NCBI RefSeq assembly: GCF_022808865.1
Contig: NZ_JAKZLB010000004.1
Span: 434,001-498,000, forward strand
Length of the DNA: 64,000 bases
Source of the DNA: Geothrix oryzisoli
Lineage (GTDB): Bacteria; Acidobacteriota; Holophagae; Holophagales; Holophagaceae
Direction of reading: 5' to 3'
Within the stretch, counting starts at the first letter, position 1, and the number at the start of each line of letters is the position of its first letter. The translations under genes were made by a program, and so were the position numbers. The notes beneath the pieces were generated by a model. The model was given only the letters and a program-made list of their open reading frames with translations, made no database searches and was not told the origin of the DNA. This document shows, piece after piece, positions 36,153-45,693 of this stretch.

Positions 36153-36941
36153 TCAGCCCTCCGCCTCGCTGCCCGCCAAGCCCACGGGCGTGCGGTGGAG
36201 CTTCCAGCCGGCGAGGGCCCAGCAGAGGGCGCCGAAGGCGAGGAGGGCCAGGAGGGCGAGGGCGGGGTGCGTGGTCACCTGCTCCTGGGCCAGCAGCTGG
36301 TGGGCCCTCACTTCGGCGGCACGGCTGCCCGCCAGGCTCTCGATGTGGTGGGTGAAGGTCAGGCGCTGCAGGAAGGGCGGGAAGACCCGCACCAGGGGCT
36401 CCCAGAGGAAGAAGTAGACGGCGCCCCAGAGCGTGCCGCGCTTAAAGAGCAGGCCCACCAGGGTCATGAGGGCCAGCTCCCCCCACCAGGCGCCCACCAG
36501 CGCGAGGATGCGGCCCGGCAGCAGGGCCGGGTCGCCGCCCACCACCTGCAGGCCCAGGGCCCCCAGGATGAGCCAGGCGGCGCCCCAGGCGAACCAGGGC
36601 AGGCCCTTGCCCAGGGGCAGCGCCCAGGCCGGCGCAGGGCGCACCAGCAGCAGGGGCAGGGTGCGCTGCTCCAGGTCCTCGCGGATGCCCGCGGGGGCGG
36701 CCACCAGGGCCATGATGGGCAGCATCATCTTCACCAGCCCTTCGTGGAAGATGCGGAGGGCTTCGCCGGGGTTGGCGTCCAGCCCCCGCAACTGGCCGAT
36801 GGTGAAGATGAGGATGCTGAGGCCCACCGGCGCCATGACCAGCGCCGCCAGCACCCAGCCCCGGCCCTGGAGGACGCGGGGCGCGTAGCCCCGCGCCGTG
36901 GCGCGGATCGTCGTCAGGGGTGTGGGGATTGCAGTGCTCAT
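36153..36941 (-). CDS. ABC transporter permease (ABC-2 type)
   Basis: A 262-residue membrane protein with six hydrophobic segments. The ATG at 36941 begins MSTAIPTPLTTIRATARGYAPRVLQGRGWVL; the open frame upstream is Pro/Arg-rich noise. It shows the ABC-2 pattern of a first helix, a polar loop with EDLEQRTLPLLLVRPAPAWALPLGKGLPW (the 'tlp.ll.rp..r...llgK' signature), then paired helices. It is the last gene of the four-gene ATPase/permease set but is separated from the ATPase gene by a 166-base spacer holding a small palindrome. Probable role: export, or membrane-stress permease; substrate unknown. Confidence 0.82.
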   Translation of the reverse strand: MSTAIPTPLTTIRATARGYAPRVLQGRGWVLAALVMAPVGLSILIFTIGQLRGLDANPGEALRIFHEGLVKMMLPIMALVAAPAGIREDLEQRTLPLLLVRPAPAWALPLGKGLPWFAWGAAWLILGALGLQVVGGDPALLPGRILALVGAWWGELALMTLVGLLFKRGTLWGAVYFFLWEPLVRVFPPFLQRLTFTHHIESLAGSRAAEVRAHQLLAQEQVTTHPALALLALLAFGALCWALAGWKLHRTPVGLAGSEAEG

Positions 36942-37051
36942 CGGCACCTCGAATCGCAACAGAGTGGAGCAAGCCGGGGACAGGTTCCGCCTGGCCCCGG
37001 CGCGGGGGCCCCGGGGGAGGCTCCATGTCCACAAGCCAGAGGCGCGTGGGA

Positions 37052-37068
37052 CCAACGCAAAGCGTTGG
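37052..37068. repeat. small palindrome in the spacer between ABC genes
   Basis: CCAACGC-AAA-GCGTTGG is a perfect 7-bp stem with a 3-base loop, in the 166-base gap (36942-37107) between ATPase and permease genes that otherwise belong to one operon. No gene is visible in the gap. It may be an mRNA-processing hairpin or a remnant repeat. Confidence 0.35.
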
Positions 37069-37107
37069 GATACCTGGAGTCGCGCAGCGATGAGCCCCCG
37101 GACAGCA

Positions 37108-38028
37108 TTAGGCGTGGTCCCTCGTCAGATACTGGAAGACCGCATCCAGGTTGAGATCCAGCGGGTCCAGGGTGCGCAGCGGGATGCCGCCTTCGGCCGC
37201 GGCCTTCTGAAGCCTGGGCAGGATGTCCCGGGGCGAGCGCACGGAGATCACCACCGCGTCCTCCTCCAGGCGCAGGGCCGCCAGCTCCGGCTGCTCCACC
37301 GCCCAGCGGGCGAGCACCTGGGCGTCGCCCGTGAGTCGGAGCTCCACCGGGTGGCGGTCCAGCAGCTGGCGGATCTCCGTGACCGTGCCTTCTGCCAGCA
37401 GGCGCCCCCGGAACAGCAGCAGGATGCGGTCGGTGAGCTGGGCGATCTCGCTGAGGATGTGGCTCGACACCAGGATGCGCGTGCCCTTGGCGGCCAGCTC
37501 GCGCAGCAGGGCCATGAGCGTGAGGCGGGCCTCGGGATCCAGCCCGTTGAACGGCTCGTCGAGGATGAGCAGCTCCGGCTCGTGCAGCAGGGCCTGGGCC
37601 AGGCGGATGCGCTGGCGCATGCCCTTGGACATGCGGGCGAAGGTGAGGTGGGCGCGGTCGCCCATGCCCACGGTGGCCAGCGCGCGCGCCACGGCGGCCT
37701 TCAGCGCCTCGCCCGAAAGGCCCGAGAGCTCGCCCATCATGCGGAGCCAACGGTCGGCGCGCAGGCCGGTGGGCAGGCGGTCGCCCTCGGGCACCAGGCC
37801 CAGACGGGCCAGCACCGTCGGGTTGCGGAAGGGGGCCTCGCCGAAGACCTCCACCACGCCGCCCGAAGGGGGCAGCAGGCCCGAGAGCAGCTGCAGGAGC
37901 GACGACTTGCCGGCGCCGTTGGGGCCCAGCAGGCCCGTGATGCCGCCGCCGTCCGGCAGCTCGAAGGTGGTGGGGCTGAGGCCCAGGATGGGGCCGTAGC
38001 GGAGGGAGGCGCGATCGAGGGAAATCAT
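37108..38028 (-). CDS. ABC transporter ATP-binding protein (second pair)
   Basis: A 306-residue ATPase. Walker A GLLGPNGAGKSS lies near residue 34; the signature is MSKGMRQRIRLAQ (a variant of LSGGQ typical of ABC-2 exporters of the YxlF kind), Walker B is LLILDEPFNGLDPEA, and the switch histidine is in SSHILSEI. An extra C-terminal domain of about 75 residues is present, as in antibiotic/lantibiotic-export ATPases. The start shares a base with the permease stop (TGATG). It likely powers the permeases at 36153-36941 and 38028-38888. Confidence 0.9.
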   Translation of the reverse strand: MISLDRASLRYGPILGLSPTTFELPDGGGITGLLGPNGAGKSSLLQLLSGLLPPSGGVVEVFGEAPFRNPTVLARLGLVPEGDRLPTGLRADRWLRMMGELSGLSGEALKAAVARALATVGMGDRAHLTFARMSKGMRQRIRLAQALLHEPELLILDEPFNGLDPEARLTLMALLRELAAKGTRILVSSHILSEIAQLTDRILLLFRGRLLAEGTVTEIRQLLDRHPVELRLTGDAQVLARWAVEQPELAALRLEEDAVVISVRSPRDILPRLQKAAAEGGIPLRTLDPLDLNLDAVFQYLTRDHA

Positions 38029-38888
38029 CAGATCACCGCCTCGGAGGGCATGGTCCGCTTCGCGGCCACGAAGGTCCACAGGCCCAGGTGGAAGGCCGTG
38101 CCGAGGAGCGCGGGAACCCAGGCCACCAGGGGATGCTCCACGCCCACGAAGAGCTGGGGCCAAGCCTCCGCCAGCAGGACCGGGTTCAGGCCATCGATGG
38201 CCCGGAAGCCCGTCAGACCGTGGATCATGGACGCCAGGGTACCCGCGCCCAGCACCAGGCCCAGCACCCAGCCGATGCCCGCCCGGGGCGTGGCGGCCAT
38301 GCTGGAGGCACCCACGGCCAAGGCGCCCATCAGGGCCGAGCTGATGGCCATGGCCGGAAGCAGCCGCAGGGGCGCCGTCACCCATACGGGGCCGCTGGTG
38401 CCGGCCAGGATCAGGGACATGAGCCAGGGCAGGAGGGCGAAGGGCAGGAGGATGGCGAAGGGCAGGGCCGAGGCGAAGCCCAGCTTGGCGAGCAGGTAGT
38501 CCCGGGGCGCCACCGGGTGGGCGTACATCAGGGGCCGCACGCGGTAGAGCGTGTCCCGGGCCACCAGCCCGCCGCCCACCAGGGCCACCAGGAACCAGAG
38601 CAGGTAGCTGGCGGGGTTCAGCAGGTCCGCCTGGAAGTCCGCGCCCTGCGTGAGGATGGTCCGGGCGAAGTCCTGCATGGGCTTGAAGGTCTGGTTGGTC
38701 TGCAGCAGGTGGTCCACGTAGATGCGGGCCACCTTCCAGAGCAGGATCAGGAGGAAGGCGATGCCGAAGAAGCGGCCGATCTTCTGGCGCCAGAGCCGGG
38801 TCAGGTCGAAGCGCGCGAGCACGAGGGCCGGCGGCTGGCCGTGGCCCAGTTCCGGCGCGGGAGGGAGGGTGGGTGCGTAGATCGGCAT
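38028..38888 (-). CDS. ABC transporter permease (first pair)
   Basis: A 286-residue membrane protein. The N-terminal cytoplasmic Pro-rich stretch is followed by about six to seven helices and a long periplasmic loop after the first. The segment GGGLVARDTLYRVRPLMYAHPVAPRDYLLAKL contains the typical ABC-2 'r.....ll..Pv.r..yllaK' signature. It lies 2 bases after the upstream ATPase stop and its own stop overlaps the next ATPase start by one base. Together they form an alternating ATPase-permease-ATPase-permease operon. Confidence 0.82.
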   Translation of the reverse strand: MPIYAPTLPPAPELGHGQPPALVLARFDLTRLWRQKIGRFFGIAFLLILLWKVARIYVDHLLQTNQTFKPMQDFARTILTQGADFQADLLNPASYLLWFLVALVGGGLVARDTLYRVRPLMYAHPVAPRDYLLAKLGFASALPFAILLPFALLPWLMSLILAGTSGPVWVTAPLRLLPAMAISSALMGALAVGASSMAATPRAGIGWVLGLVLGAGTLASMIHGLTGFRAIDGLNPVLLAEAWPQLFVGVEHPLVAWVPALLGTAFHLGLWTFVAAKRTMPSEAVI

Positions 38889-38890
38889 GC

Positions 38891-39814
38891 CTAGGCTCCC
38901 ATCTGAGGATGCAGGGCGCGCAGGAGCACCTCGTCCAGGCGGTCGTGGCGCGGCGTGAGCTGGATGAGGGTGGCACCCTGCTTCTCGGCCCAGCGGAAGG
39001 CGGCGGTGGGGTCGGCCTCAGCCAGCTCCAGGTCGTAGAGGCCGTTCCGGGCCTCGAGCACCACGCCGAGGTACGCCAGGGCGGTCTCCTGCGCGGCGTC
39101 CAGGGGATCCAGGAACCGCAGTTCCACGCGCCGGGCCAGGGCCCTGCGCAGCCCCGCCATGGAGCCCGCGGCCTTGATCTGCCCCTGGTCGAGGATCACC
39201 AGCTGGTCCGCCACGCGCTCCACGTCGCCGAGCAGGTGGGAGGCCAGGATGACGCCGGTGCCCAGCTCCGCGTGGACCCGCAGCACCAGGTCCAGCATGC
39301 GGCGGCGGCCGTCGGGGTCGAGCCCGTTGGTGGGCTCGTCGAGGAAGATCAGCTCTGGGCTGTGCACCAGGGCCTGGGCCAGCTTCACCCGCTGGCGCAT
39401 GCCCGTGGAGTAGCCGCTGACGGGGCGGTAGCGGGCCTCGTCGAGCCCCACGAAGTAGAGCACCTCGTGGGCGCGGTCCCGGGCCGCTTCCGGCGCCAGC
39501 CCGCTCAGCTCACCCCAGAAGGCCACCTGCTCATAGGCGGAGGCGTCCTCGATGAGGGCATCGTACTCGGGCATGTACCCGATCCGGGAACGCAGCTTCG
39601 CGGCCTCGGGGGCGCCCAGGGCCACACCCAGCACGGTTCCCTGGCCGGCGGAGGGCTGGAGGAGGCCCAGCAGGGCCTTCAACAAGGTGGATTTCCCGGC
39701 CCCGTTCGGCCCCAGCAGGCCGACGATGCCCCGGTCCAGGGCCAAGGTCAGCCCCTTCAGGGCGGGCGCCGCGGTGGCCGTGTAGCGCACTTCCAGGTTC
39801 TCGAAGGCGATCAA
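38891..39814 (-). CDS. ABC transporter ATP-binding protein (first pair)
   Basis: A 307-residue ATPase starting with TTG at 39814, supported by GGAGG just upstream. Walker A GLLGPNGAGKST, the Q-loop region IGYMPEYDAL, signature YSTGMRQRVKLAQ, Walker B LIFLDEPTNGLDPDG and switch histidine in ASHLLGDV are all present. A C-terminal accessory domain follows. It heads the four-gene operon; homologous ATPases serve ABC-2 exporters for antimicrobial peptides, polysaccharide or lipid. It is divergent from a hypothetical membrane-protein gene. Confidence 0.9.
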   Translation of the reverse strand: MIAFENLEVRYTATAAPALKGLTLALDRGIVGLLGPNGAGKSTLLKALLGLLQPSAGQGTVLGVALGAPEAAKLRSRIGYMPEYDALIEDASAYEQVAFWGELSGLAPEAARDRAHEVLYFVGLDEARYRPVSGYSTGMRQRVKLAQALVHSPELIFLDEPTNGLDPDGRRRMLDLVLRVHAELGTGVILASHLLGDVERVADQLVILDQGQIKAAGSMAGLRRALARRVELRFLDPLDAAQETALAYLGVVLEARNGLYDLELAEADPTAAFRWAEKQGATLIQLTPRHDRLDEVLLRALHPQMGA

Positions 39815-39977
39815 CGGAGCCTCCAGATGATGGTCACGGCATTCTCCAGGATGTGGATTGCTACGAGCGTCGCCGGGAATGGATTAGGGGCCGCAACGGG
39901 ATGCTGTGGAATGGATTGTTCGAGGAAAGCGACTTAGGCTGATGGGAACCATCCTCCCACCCCCCGGGGACTTCCGC

Positions 39978-41192
39978 ATGCAACTCCTGGACTGGCCCAT
40001 CCTCGATGCCCTCCAGACCGGGGCGCTGGCGGCCCTGTTCGTCAGCTTCGGCACGGATGCCCTGTCCCGGCGGGATCGCATGATGGGCTGGATCGCCTTC
40101 ACCTGCCTGCTGGTCGGCCTGCGCCATGGCGTGCTGGTCCTCGGCACCCTGCCGAACTGGAACCCGGATCTCGTGGACCGCGCCCAGAGCCTGCTGGTGG
40201 CCTTCGGGTTCATCGCCCTCTGCACGGCCCTGGTCGAGCTTTTCCCCCGCCACATCCCCCGGCGGTTCCCGGTCTGGATCGCCCTGGGCATGATCCCCAA
40301 CTACATCCGCAATCTCGTCCTGCCGCACCCGAGTTTGGCGGAGGTCTGGACCCACCACTTCTACAACCTCACCTACCTGGTGGGCTGCGCCCTCATCGTC
40401 CACTGGTCCCTGCGCGCCCGCCAGGACGGCGACCCCATGGGGCGCCGGCTCTTCCTCGGCTTTCTCAGCCTGACCATCCCCGTGGTCGTCGAGATCGCCG
40501 CCCAGAGCTTCTTCGGGATGAAGATCCGCCTGTCGGGCTTCAGCCTCGTGATCCTGGCCATGGCCATCGGCACGTCCTGGCAGTGGCTCGTGGTCCGGAC
40601 CATGGAATCCCGCATCCAGCGGGCCGAGACCGAGGTGGAGGTCTGGCGCAGCCTCGTGCCCGGCAACGCCTTCCGGACGGACCGGCCCTCGGCGCTCATG
40701 GAGGGGCTCTTCGGAACCGGCTGGGCCGACCGCGTGCGCGAGAACCCCGAGACCCCCCTGGTGGCCCTGGACGGCTCCTCCTACCGCCTGCGGACCCGCC
40801 TCCTCCACCACCACGAGCGGCTGGGCTGGTACGAGCGGGAGGAGGACACCCAGCCCGGCGCGCGGGGCTTCCTGGCCGGGTGGACCGTGGCCCTGGGCAT
40901 GGACGATCCCGCGGCCAGCGTCCGGATCCAGGAATGGCTCCGCAGCTGGGGGGCTGATGTGCACCTCTGGGGCACGGTCCCCCCCCGGGAAGGCCCCTAC
41001 CCGAGCGTCCTCATCTGGGCCCGGGAACCCAGCATCCTGGCGGTCTGGCGGGAGGACGACCTCCTCCGCCGGCGGCCCCGGTGGGTGCAGCTGGGCGGGC
41101 CCATCACCGCGGGTCCCCATGCCCGCCTGGACCTGGACCTGGACGCCGCCAGCCTGAGGAACCTGCTCCGGGACCTGCTCTCCCGGCATTGA
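39978..41192 (+). CDS. membrane protein with seven-helix sensor-like N-terminus, function unknown
   Basis: A 404-residue protein without a recognised family. Seven hydrophobic helices fill residues about 8-210, including LLVGLRHGVLVLGTL, TYLVGCALIVHWSLRA and LVILAMAIGTSWQW. A soluble domain of about 190 residues follows, with GLFGTGWADRV and WGADVHLWGTVPPREG. The layout resembles 7TM sensor modules attached to kinase or other output domains, but no HisKA, GGDEF or PP2C motif can be seen. The start is uncertain: in-frame ATGs exist at 39906 and 39942, but 39978 puts the first helix closest to the N-terminus. It lies 73 bases before dnaE. Confidence 0.6.
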   Translation: MQLLDWPILDALQTGALAALFVSFGTDALSRRDRMMGWIAFTCLLVGLRHGVLVLGTLPNWNPDLVDRAQSLLVAFGFIALCTALVELFPRHIPRRFPVWIALGMIPNYIRNLVLPHPSLAEVWTHHFYNLTYLVGCALIVHWSLRARQDGDPMGRRLFLGFLSLTIPVVVEIAAQSFFGMKIRLSGFSLVILAMAIGTSWQWLVVRTMESRIQRAETEVEVWRSLVPGNAFRTDRPSALMEGLFGTGWADRVRENPETPLVALDGSSYRLRTRLLHHHERLGWYEREEDTQPGARGFLAGWTVALGMDDPAASVRIQEWLRSWGADVHLWGTVPPREGPYPSVLIWAREPSILAVWREDDLLRRRPRWVQLGGPITAGPHARLDLDLDAASLRNLLRDLLSRH

Positions 41193-41265
41193 TCCCCGCC
41201 GGGAGGCCGGGTGTTGAGTCCTGGGCACTTGCCCGGCCGCGCGCGATCCGTCGGAGAATGGGGGC

Positions 41266-44200
41266 ATGAGCTTCGCCCATCTCCACCTGCACACCGAGCA
41301 CTCCCTTCTCGACGGCCTGACCCGCATCCCGGACCTGATCAAGAAGTGCCGGGCCAGCGGCATGCCCGCCGTGGCCGTGACCGACCACGGGAACATGTTC
41401 GGGATGATGAAGCTCTTCGACGCCTGCGAGAAGACGAAGGACGCCGAAGGCAACTGGGCCGTGAAGCCGATCCTGGGCTGCGAGGTCTACGTGGCCCCCA
41501 AGACCCGCTTCGACCGCAAGCTCGAGGCGAAGAACCTCACGGGCGAGGAGGGCCTGGAGGACTGCGTGGACCCCAGCGGCTCCCGCGACGCGGGCTACCA
41601 CCTGGTGCTGCTGGCCAAGAACCCCGTGGGCTTCGCCAACCTGTCGAAGCTCGTGTCCGCGGGCTTCACGGAAGGCTTCTACTACAAGCCCCGCATCGAC
41701 AAGGACCTGCTCCGCCAGCACAGCGAGGGGCTCATCGGACTGTCGGCCTGCCTCGGCGGCGAGGTGCAGGCCCGCATCCTCCAGAACCGCCTGGACCAGG
41801 CCGAGCGCGTGGCCCGGGATTTCCGGGACATCTTCGGCGAGGACTTCTACCTGGAGATCCAGGACCAGGGCTTCGACAAGGAGAAGGAGATCATCCCTTC
41901 CCAGATGGAGCTGGCCGCGAAGCTGGGCATCCCCCTGGTGGCCACCAACGACGCCCACTACCTCAATCACGAGGATGCCGACCTGCACGACACACTCCTG
42001 TGCATCGGCACGAAGACCACCAAGGCCAAGGAGAAGCGCATGCGCTTCTCCACGGACCAGTTCTTCGTGAAGACGCCCGAGGAGATGCGGGCCGTGTTCC
42101 CCGACCATCCGGAATACCTGGAGCGCACCCTGGAGATCGCCGCCAAGGTGGACCTGTTCCCCATCACGCGGAAGCCCGTCACGCCCCGCTTCCCCGTGCC
42201 CGAAGGCTACGACCTGGAATCGTACTTCCTGCACGTGGCGAAGGAGACCTTCGAGCAGCGCATCGCGGAATGCCGGCCCCTCTGGCAGGCGGGGACGCTG
42301 AAGCACCCGGAGGCGAAGTACCGCGAGCGCCTGGCCTTCGAGCTGGACATGATCCTCAAGATGGGGTTCCCCGGCTACTTCCTGCTGGTCTGGGACTTCA
42401 TCCGCAAGGCCCGGGAGATGGGTGTGCCCGTGGGTCCCGGCCGTGGCTCGGCCGCCGGCAGCATCGTGGCGTGGTCCATGATGATCACCGACATCGATCC
42501 CATGCAGTACGACCTGCTGTTCGAGCGCTTCCTGAACCCCGAGCGCGTGTCCATGCCCGACGTGGACATCGACTTCTGCCGCGACGGCCGTCAGAAGGTC
42601 ATCGACTACGTCACCGAGAAGTACGGCCAGGACAAGGTCAGCAGCATCGTCACCATCAACCAGCTCAAGACCAAGGCCGTCATCAAGGACGTGGCGCGGG
42701 TCTTCGAGAAGGACTTCGCCTTCGCCAACAACCTCACCAAGCTGGTGCCCCAGGAGCCCGGCAAGCCCATCACCGTGGGCGAGGCGCTCGAGAAGAGCGA
42801 CAAGCTGCGGGAACTGTACGAGAGCGATCCCGAGGTGAAGAACATCCTCGACATCTCCGCACGGCTGGAGGGCCTGGCCCGCAACACCGGCGTCCACGCG
42901 GCGGGCGTCATCATCGCGCCGGACGAGCTCACCCAGTTCGCGCCGCTGTCGATGGACAAGGACAAGAAGGTGATGGTGCAGTACACCATGGTCGAGGCCG
43001 AGCGGGCGGGCCTGCTGAAGATGGACTTCCTGGGTCTCGAGACGCTCACCCAGATCGCGAAGACGCAGGAAGTCATCGCCCGGCGCCACGGCGCGCCCAA
43101 GGACATGACCAGCATCCGCACCTTCGACGACAAGAAGACCTTCGAACTCTTCGCCGCCGGGGACACGGACGGCGTCTTCCAGTTCGAGTCCGGCGGCATG
43201 AAGCAGCTGCTCCGCCAGCTGGGCCCGGACCGCTTCGACGACCTCATCGCGCTCAACGCCCTCTTCCGGCCGGGCCCGCTGGGCGCGGGCATGGGCACGA
43301 CTTATGTCGAAAGGCGCCACGGCCGCGAGCCCGTGACCTACATGTTCCCGGACCTGGAGCCCATCCTGGCGCCCACCTACGGCGTGATCCTCTACCAGGA
43401 GCAGGTCATGCAGATCGCCAGCCTCGTCGCCGGGTACTCCCTGGGTGAGGCGGACATGCTGCGCCGGGCCATGGGCAAGAAGGACAAGGAGAAGATGGCC
43501 AAGGAGAAGACCAAGTTCATCGAACAGGGTGTCTCCCGCGGCTATGACCGGGCCAAGGTCGCGGAGATGTTCGACCTCATCGAGTACTTCGCCGGCTACG
43601 GCTTCAACAAGAGCCACAGCGCCGCCTACGCCATGGTGGCCTACGAGACCGCCTACCTGAAGGCGAACTACAAGGTGGAGTTCATGGCGGGTCTGCTGTC
43701 CACCAAGTCGGGCCGCACGGACGACGTCGCCAAGTACGTGCAGAACTGCCGGGAGGGCGGCATCGAGGTGCTGGGTCCCGACATCAACGAGTCGGCCCTG
43801 GATTTCACGGCCACCTCGGACCGGCAGATCCGGTTCGGCTTTGCCGCGGTGAAAGGGCTGGGGGAAGCGGCGCTGCAGGCCATCCTCGAAGCCCGCGAGG
43901 CCGAGGGCGGCTTCAAGGACCTGTTCCACGCGCTGAAGAGCACGGACCTCTCGAAGGCCAACCGCAAGGTGTGGGAGTCCCTCATCAAGGCCGGGGCCTT
44001 CGACAGCCTGGAACCCAACCGCGCCGCCCTCATCCAGGGCCTGCCGGATGCCCTGTCCGCCGCCTCCCGGGGCAGCAGCGATACGGGCATGACCAGCCTC
44101 TTCGACGACGCGGAGATGGCCACCCTCAGCGAGGACTGGCGGGTGCCCGAAGGCATCGAACCCTGGGACCGCCGGACCCGCCTCGCAGCGGAACGCGAGG

Positions 44201-44904
44201 TGCTGGGCCTCTTCGTCAGCGGCCACCCCCTGGAGGAGTTCGCCGACGCCATCCAGGTCCACACCCACGGCACCCTGGCCAAGATCCTGGAGGACGTGGC
44301 CTCCGGCCGCCTGCGGGACCGGAACGAGGTCACCCTCGGGGCCATGGTCTCCACCGTGGCCTTCAAGACCAACCAGAAGGGCGAGCCCTGGGCCATCCTC
44401 CAGGTGGAGGACCTGGCCGGGAAGATGGAAGTCCTCCTCATGGCCAGCAAGTGGGACCCCGTCACCAAGCGGAAGGACGCCCTCCGGCCCTTCGACCGCT
44501 ACCGGCACCTGGCCGTGCCCGAGGCCATGCTGCGCATCACGGGTGAGCTGCGGGTGGAGACCCTCCAGGCCAGCGGCAATGGCGGCGGCAACGGAGAGGC
44601 CGAGGAGGAGGAGGAACAGACCGTGGTGAAGGTCTTCGCCACGCAGCTGGAGCCCCTGGAGTCCTATCAGGGCCAGGGGTTCACGGGCGCCCTGGTGCGC
44701 CTGCCCGTGGGCGAGTGCCCGCCCCGCCTGGAAGCCATCCTCAAGGGCCACCTGGGCGACCTGCCGGTGACCTTCGAGTACCGCTCGAAGGAGGGCCTGG
44801 TGGCCCGGGTCCGGGCCGGCCGGGACCTGCGCCTCAAGCATGACCCCGACCTGGCGGAGATCCTGGCCAGGGACACGGGCTGCACCCTGACCTGGACCTA
44901 CTGA
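41266..44904 (+). CDS. dnaE: DNA polymerase III subunit alpha
   Basis: A 1,212-residue replicative polymerase catalytic subunit of the DnaE1 type. The N-terminal PHP domain begins FAHLHLHTEHS with intact metal-binding histidines. The polymerase palm carries PDVDIDF with catalytic Asp432, Asp434 and Asp436; the fingers region GVPVGPGRGSAAGSIV and the thumb KKVMVQYTM/DFLGLETL segments follow. Next are the tandem HhH motif (AAVKGLGEAALQAI), the beta-clamp-binding area and a C-terminal OB fold (EVTLGAMVSTVAFKTNQKGEPWAILQVED). Length is slightly above average owing to Glu-rich residues around 1110. No PolC exonuclease domain is present. Confidence 0.97.
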   Translation: MSFAHLHLHTEHSLLDGLTRIPDLIKKCRASGMPAVAVTDHGNMFGMMKLFDACEKTKDAEGNWAVKPILGCEVYVAPKTRFDRKLEAKNLTGEEGLEDCVDPSGSRDAGYHLVLLAKNPVGFANLSKLVSAGFTEGFYYKPRIDKDLLRQHSEGLIGLSACLGGEVQARILQNRLDQAERVARDFRDIFGEDFYLEIQDQGFDKEKEIIPSQMELAAKLGIPLVATNDAHYLNHEDADLHDTLLCIGTKTTKAKEKRMRFSTDQFFVKTPEEMRAVFPDHPEYLERTLEIAAKVDLFPITRKPVTPRFPVPEGYDLESYFLHVAKETFEQRIAECRPLWQAGTLKHPEAKYRERLAFELDMILKMGFPGYFLLVWDFIRKAREMGVPVGPGRGSAAGSIVAWSMMITDIDPMQYDLLFERFLNPERVSMPDVDIDFCRDGRQKVIDYVTEKYGQDKVSSIVTINQLKTKAVIKDVARVFEKDFAFANNLTKLVPQEPGKPITVGEALEKSDKLRELYESDPEVKNILDISARLEGLARNTGVHAAGVIIAPDELTQFAPLSMDKDKKVMVQYTMVEAERAGLLKMDFLGLETLTQIAKTQEVIARRHGAPKDMTSIRTFDDKKTFELFAAGDTDGVFQFESGGMKQLLRQLGPDRFDDLIALNALFRPGPLGAGMGTTYVERRHGREPVTYMFPDLEPILAPTYGVILYQEQVMQIASLVAGYSLGEADMLRRAMGKKDKEKMAKEKTKFIEQGVSRGYDRAKVAEMFDLIEYFAGYGFNKSHSAAYAMVAYETAYLKANYKVEFMAGLLSTKSGRTDDVAKYVQNCREGGIEVLGPDINESALDFTATSDRQIRFGFAAVKGLGEAALQAILEAREAEGGFKDLFHALKSTDLSKANRKVWESLIKAGAFDSLEPNRAALIQGLPDALSAASRGSSDTGMTSLFDDAEMATLSEDWRVPEGIEPWDRRTRLAAEREVLGLFVSGHPLEEFADAIQVHTHGTLAKILEDVASGRLRDRNEVTLGAMVSTVAFKTNQKGEPWAILQVEDLAGKMEVLLMASKWDPVTKRKDALRPFDRYRHLAVPEAMLRITGELRVETLQASGNGGGNGEAEEEEEQTVVKVFATQLEPLESYQGQGFTGALVRLPVGECPPRLEAILKGHLGDLPVTFEYRSKEGLVARVRAGRDLRLKHDPDLAEILARDTGCTLTWTY

Positions 44905-44932
44905 TGCCCGCAGTCCCGGGCGCGGAGCCGCT

Positions 44933-45652
44933 GTGATCCCCCTCCCCCTTCTGCCCGGCTTCGGCCGCTGGGGCGCCCACCTGGAGGCCCTCCTGGCCAG
45001 GCCCGAGGCCCTGTGGATCCACGGCCCCTCGGGCTCGGGGGTTTCCACCGTGGCCGCAGAGCTGGCCCGGCAGCGCCAACAGCCCTGGGCGGAGCCGGAC
45101 ACCCCCGAAGCGGGGGTCGCCTGGCTCGCCGCCCACCCCGGGGGCGTGGTGGCCGCCCGGAGCCCCATGCCCGGCACCCTGGCCTGCCTGGAGTTGCGCC
45201 TCCCCGACCTGGAGGAGGATCCCGCCTGCATTCCCGGGCTCCTGGCGGCCCTGGCCGAGGAGGAGGGCCTCCCCTCACCCTGGCCGGCGGCCCTGGCGGC
45301 CCTGCCCTGCCCCGGGAACCTGCGGGAGCTGCGCAACCGCCTGCTGCGCTGGAAGCTCCTGGGCCAGCTGCCGGGCCCGGAGCCGGCCGGCCCACCGCGC
45401 TTCGAAGCCGAGGACCTGGCCACCAACCTCCACGACCTGGAGCGGTTCCTGCTCCACCGGGCCCTGCGCCGGGCCTACGGCAACCGGCTGGAGGCCGCCA
45501 CCCGCCTGGGCGTGAGCCGCCGCCAGCTCTACCTGCTCATCCGCCGGCACGGGGATCCCGTCCGGGGCGAGGCGGCCTCCGGGGACCTGCCCCAGCGCCT
45601 GAAAAAGAGGAGATCGGCACAAAACTCCAGTCTGGAGCCCGGAACCCGATAA
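44933..45652 (+). CDS. degenerate, core-less NtrC-family homologue with Fis-type DNA-binding domain
   Basis: A 239-residue protein starting with GTG. Residues 31-39 read GPSGSGVST, a P-loop whose invariant lysine is valine (Val37), so ATP binding is unlikely. The segment CPGNLRELRNRLLRWKLL (about 122-139) matches the sensor-II region (GN.RELEN.I) of sigma54 activators, yet only about 90 residues separate it from the P-loop, so GAFTGA, Walker B and most of the AAA+ core are missing. The C-terminus has the Fis-like HTH (RLEAATRLGVSRRQLYLLIRRHG). It is followed after 41 bases by a second NtrC-like gene, also degenerate. It probably works as a DNA-binding partner or decoy. Confidence 0.75.
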   Translation: MIPLPLLPGFGRWGAHLEALLARPEALWIHGPSGSGVSTVAAELARQRQQPWAEPDTPEAGVAWLAAHPGGVVAARSPMPGTLACLELRLPDLEEDPACIPGLLAALAEEEGLPSPWPAALAALPCPGNLRELRNRLLRWKLLGQLPGPEPAGPPRFEAEDLATNLHDLERFLLHRALRRAYGNRLEAATRLGVSRRQLYLLIRRHGDPVRGEAASGDLPQRLKKRRSAQNSSLEPGTR

Positions 45653-45693
45653 CGGGGGGTGCGGCTGATCCGCCGCGGTACGGATGTCCAACT

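Noticed and set aside
41104-45426. Minus-strand open frame of about 1,440 codons over dnaE.
   Set aside because: The plus strand encodes all DnaE domains; the antisense translation is compositionally biased noise.
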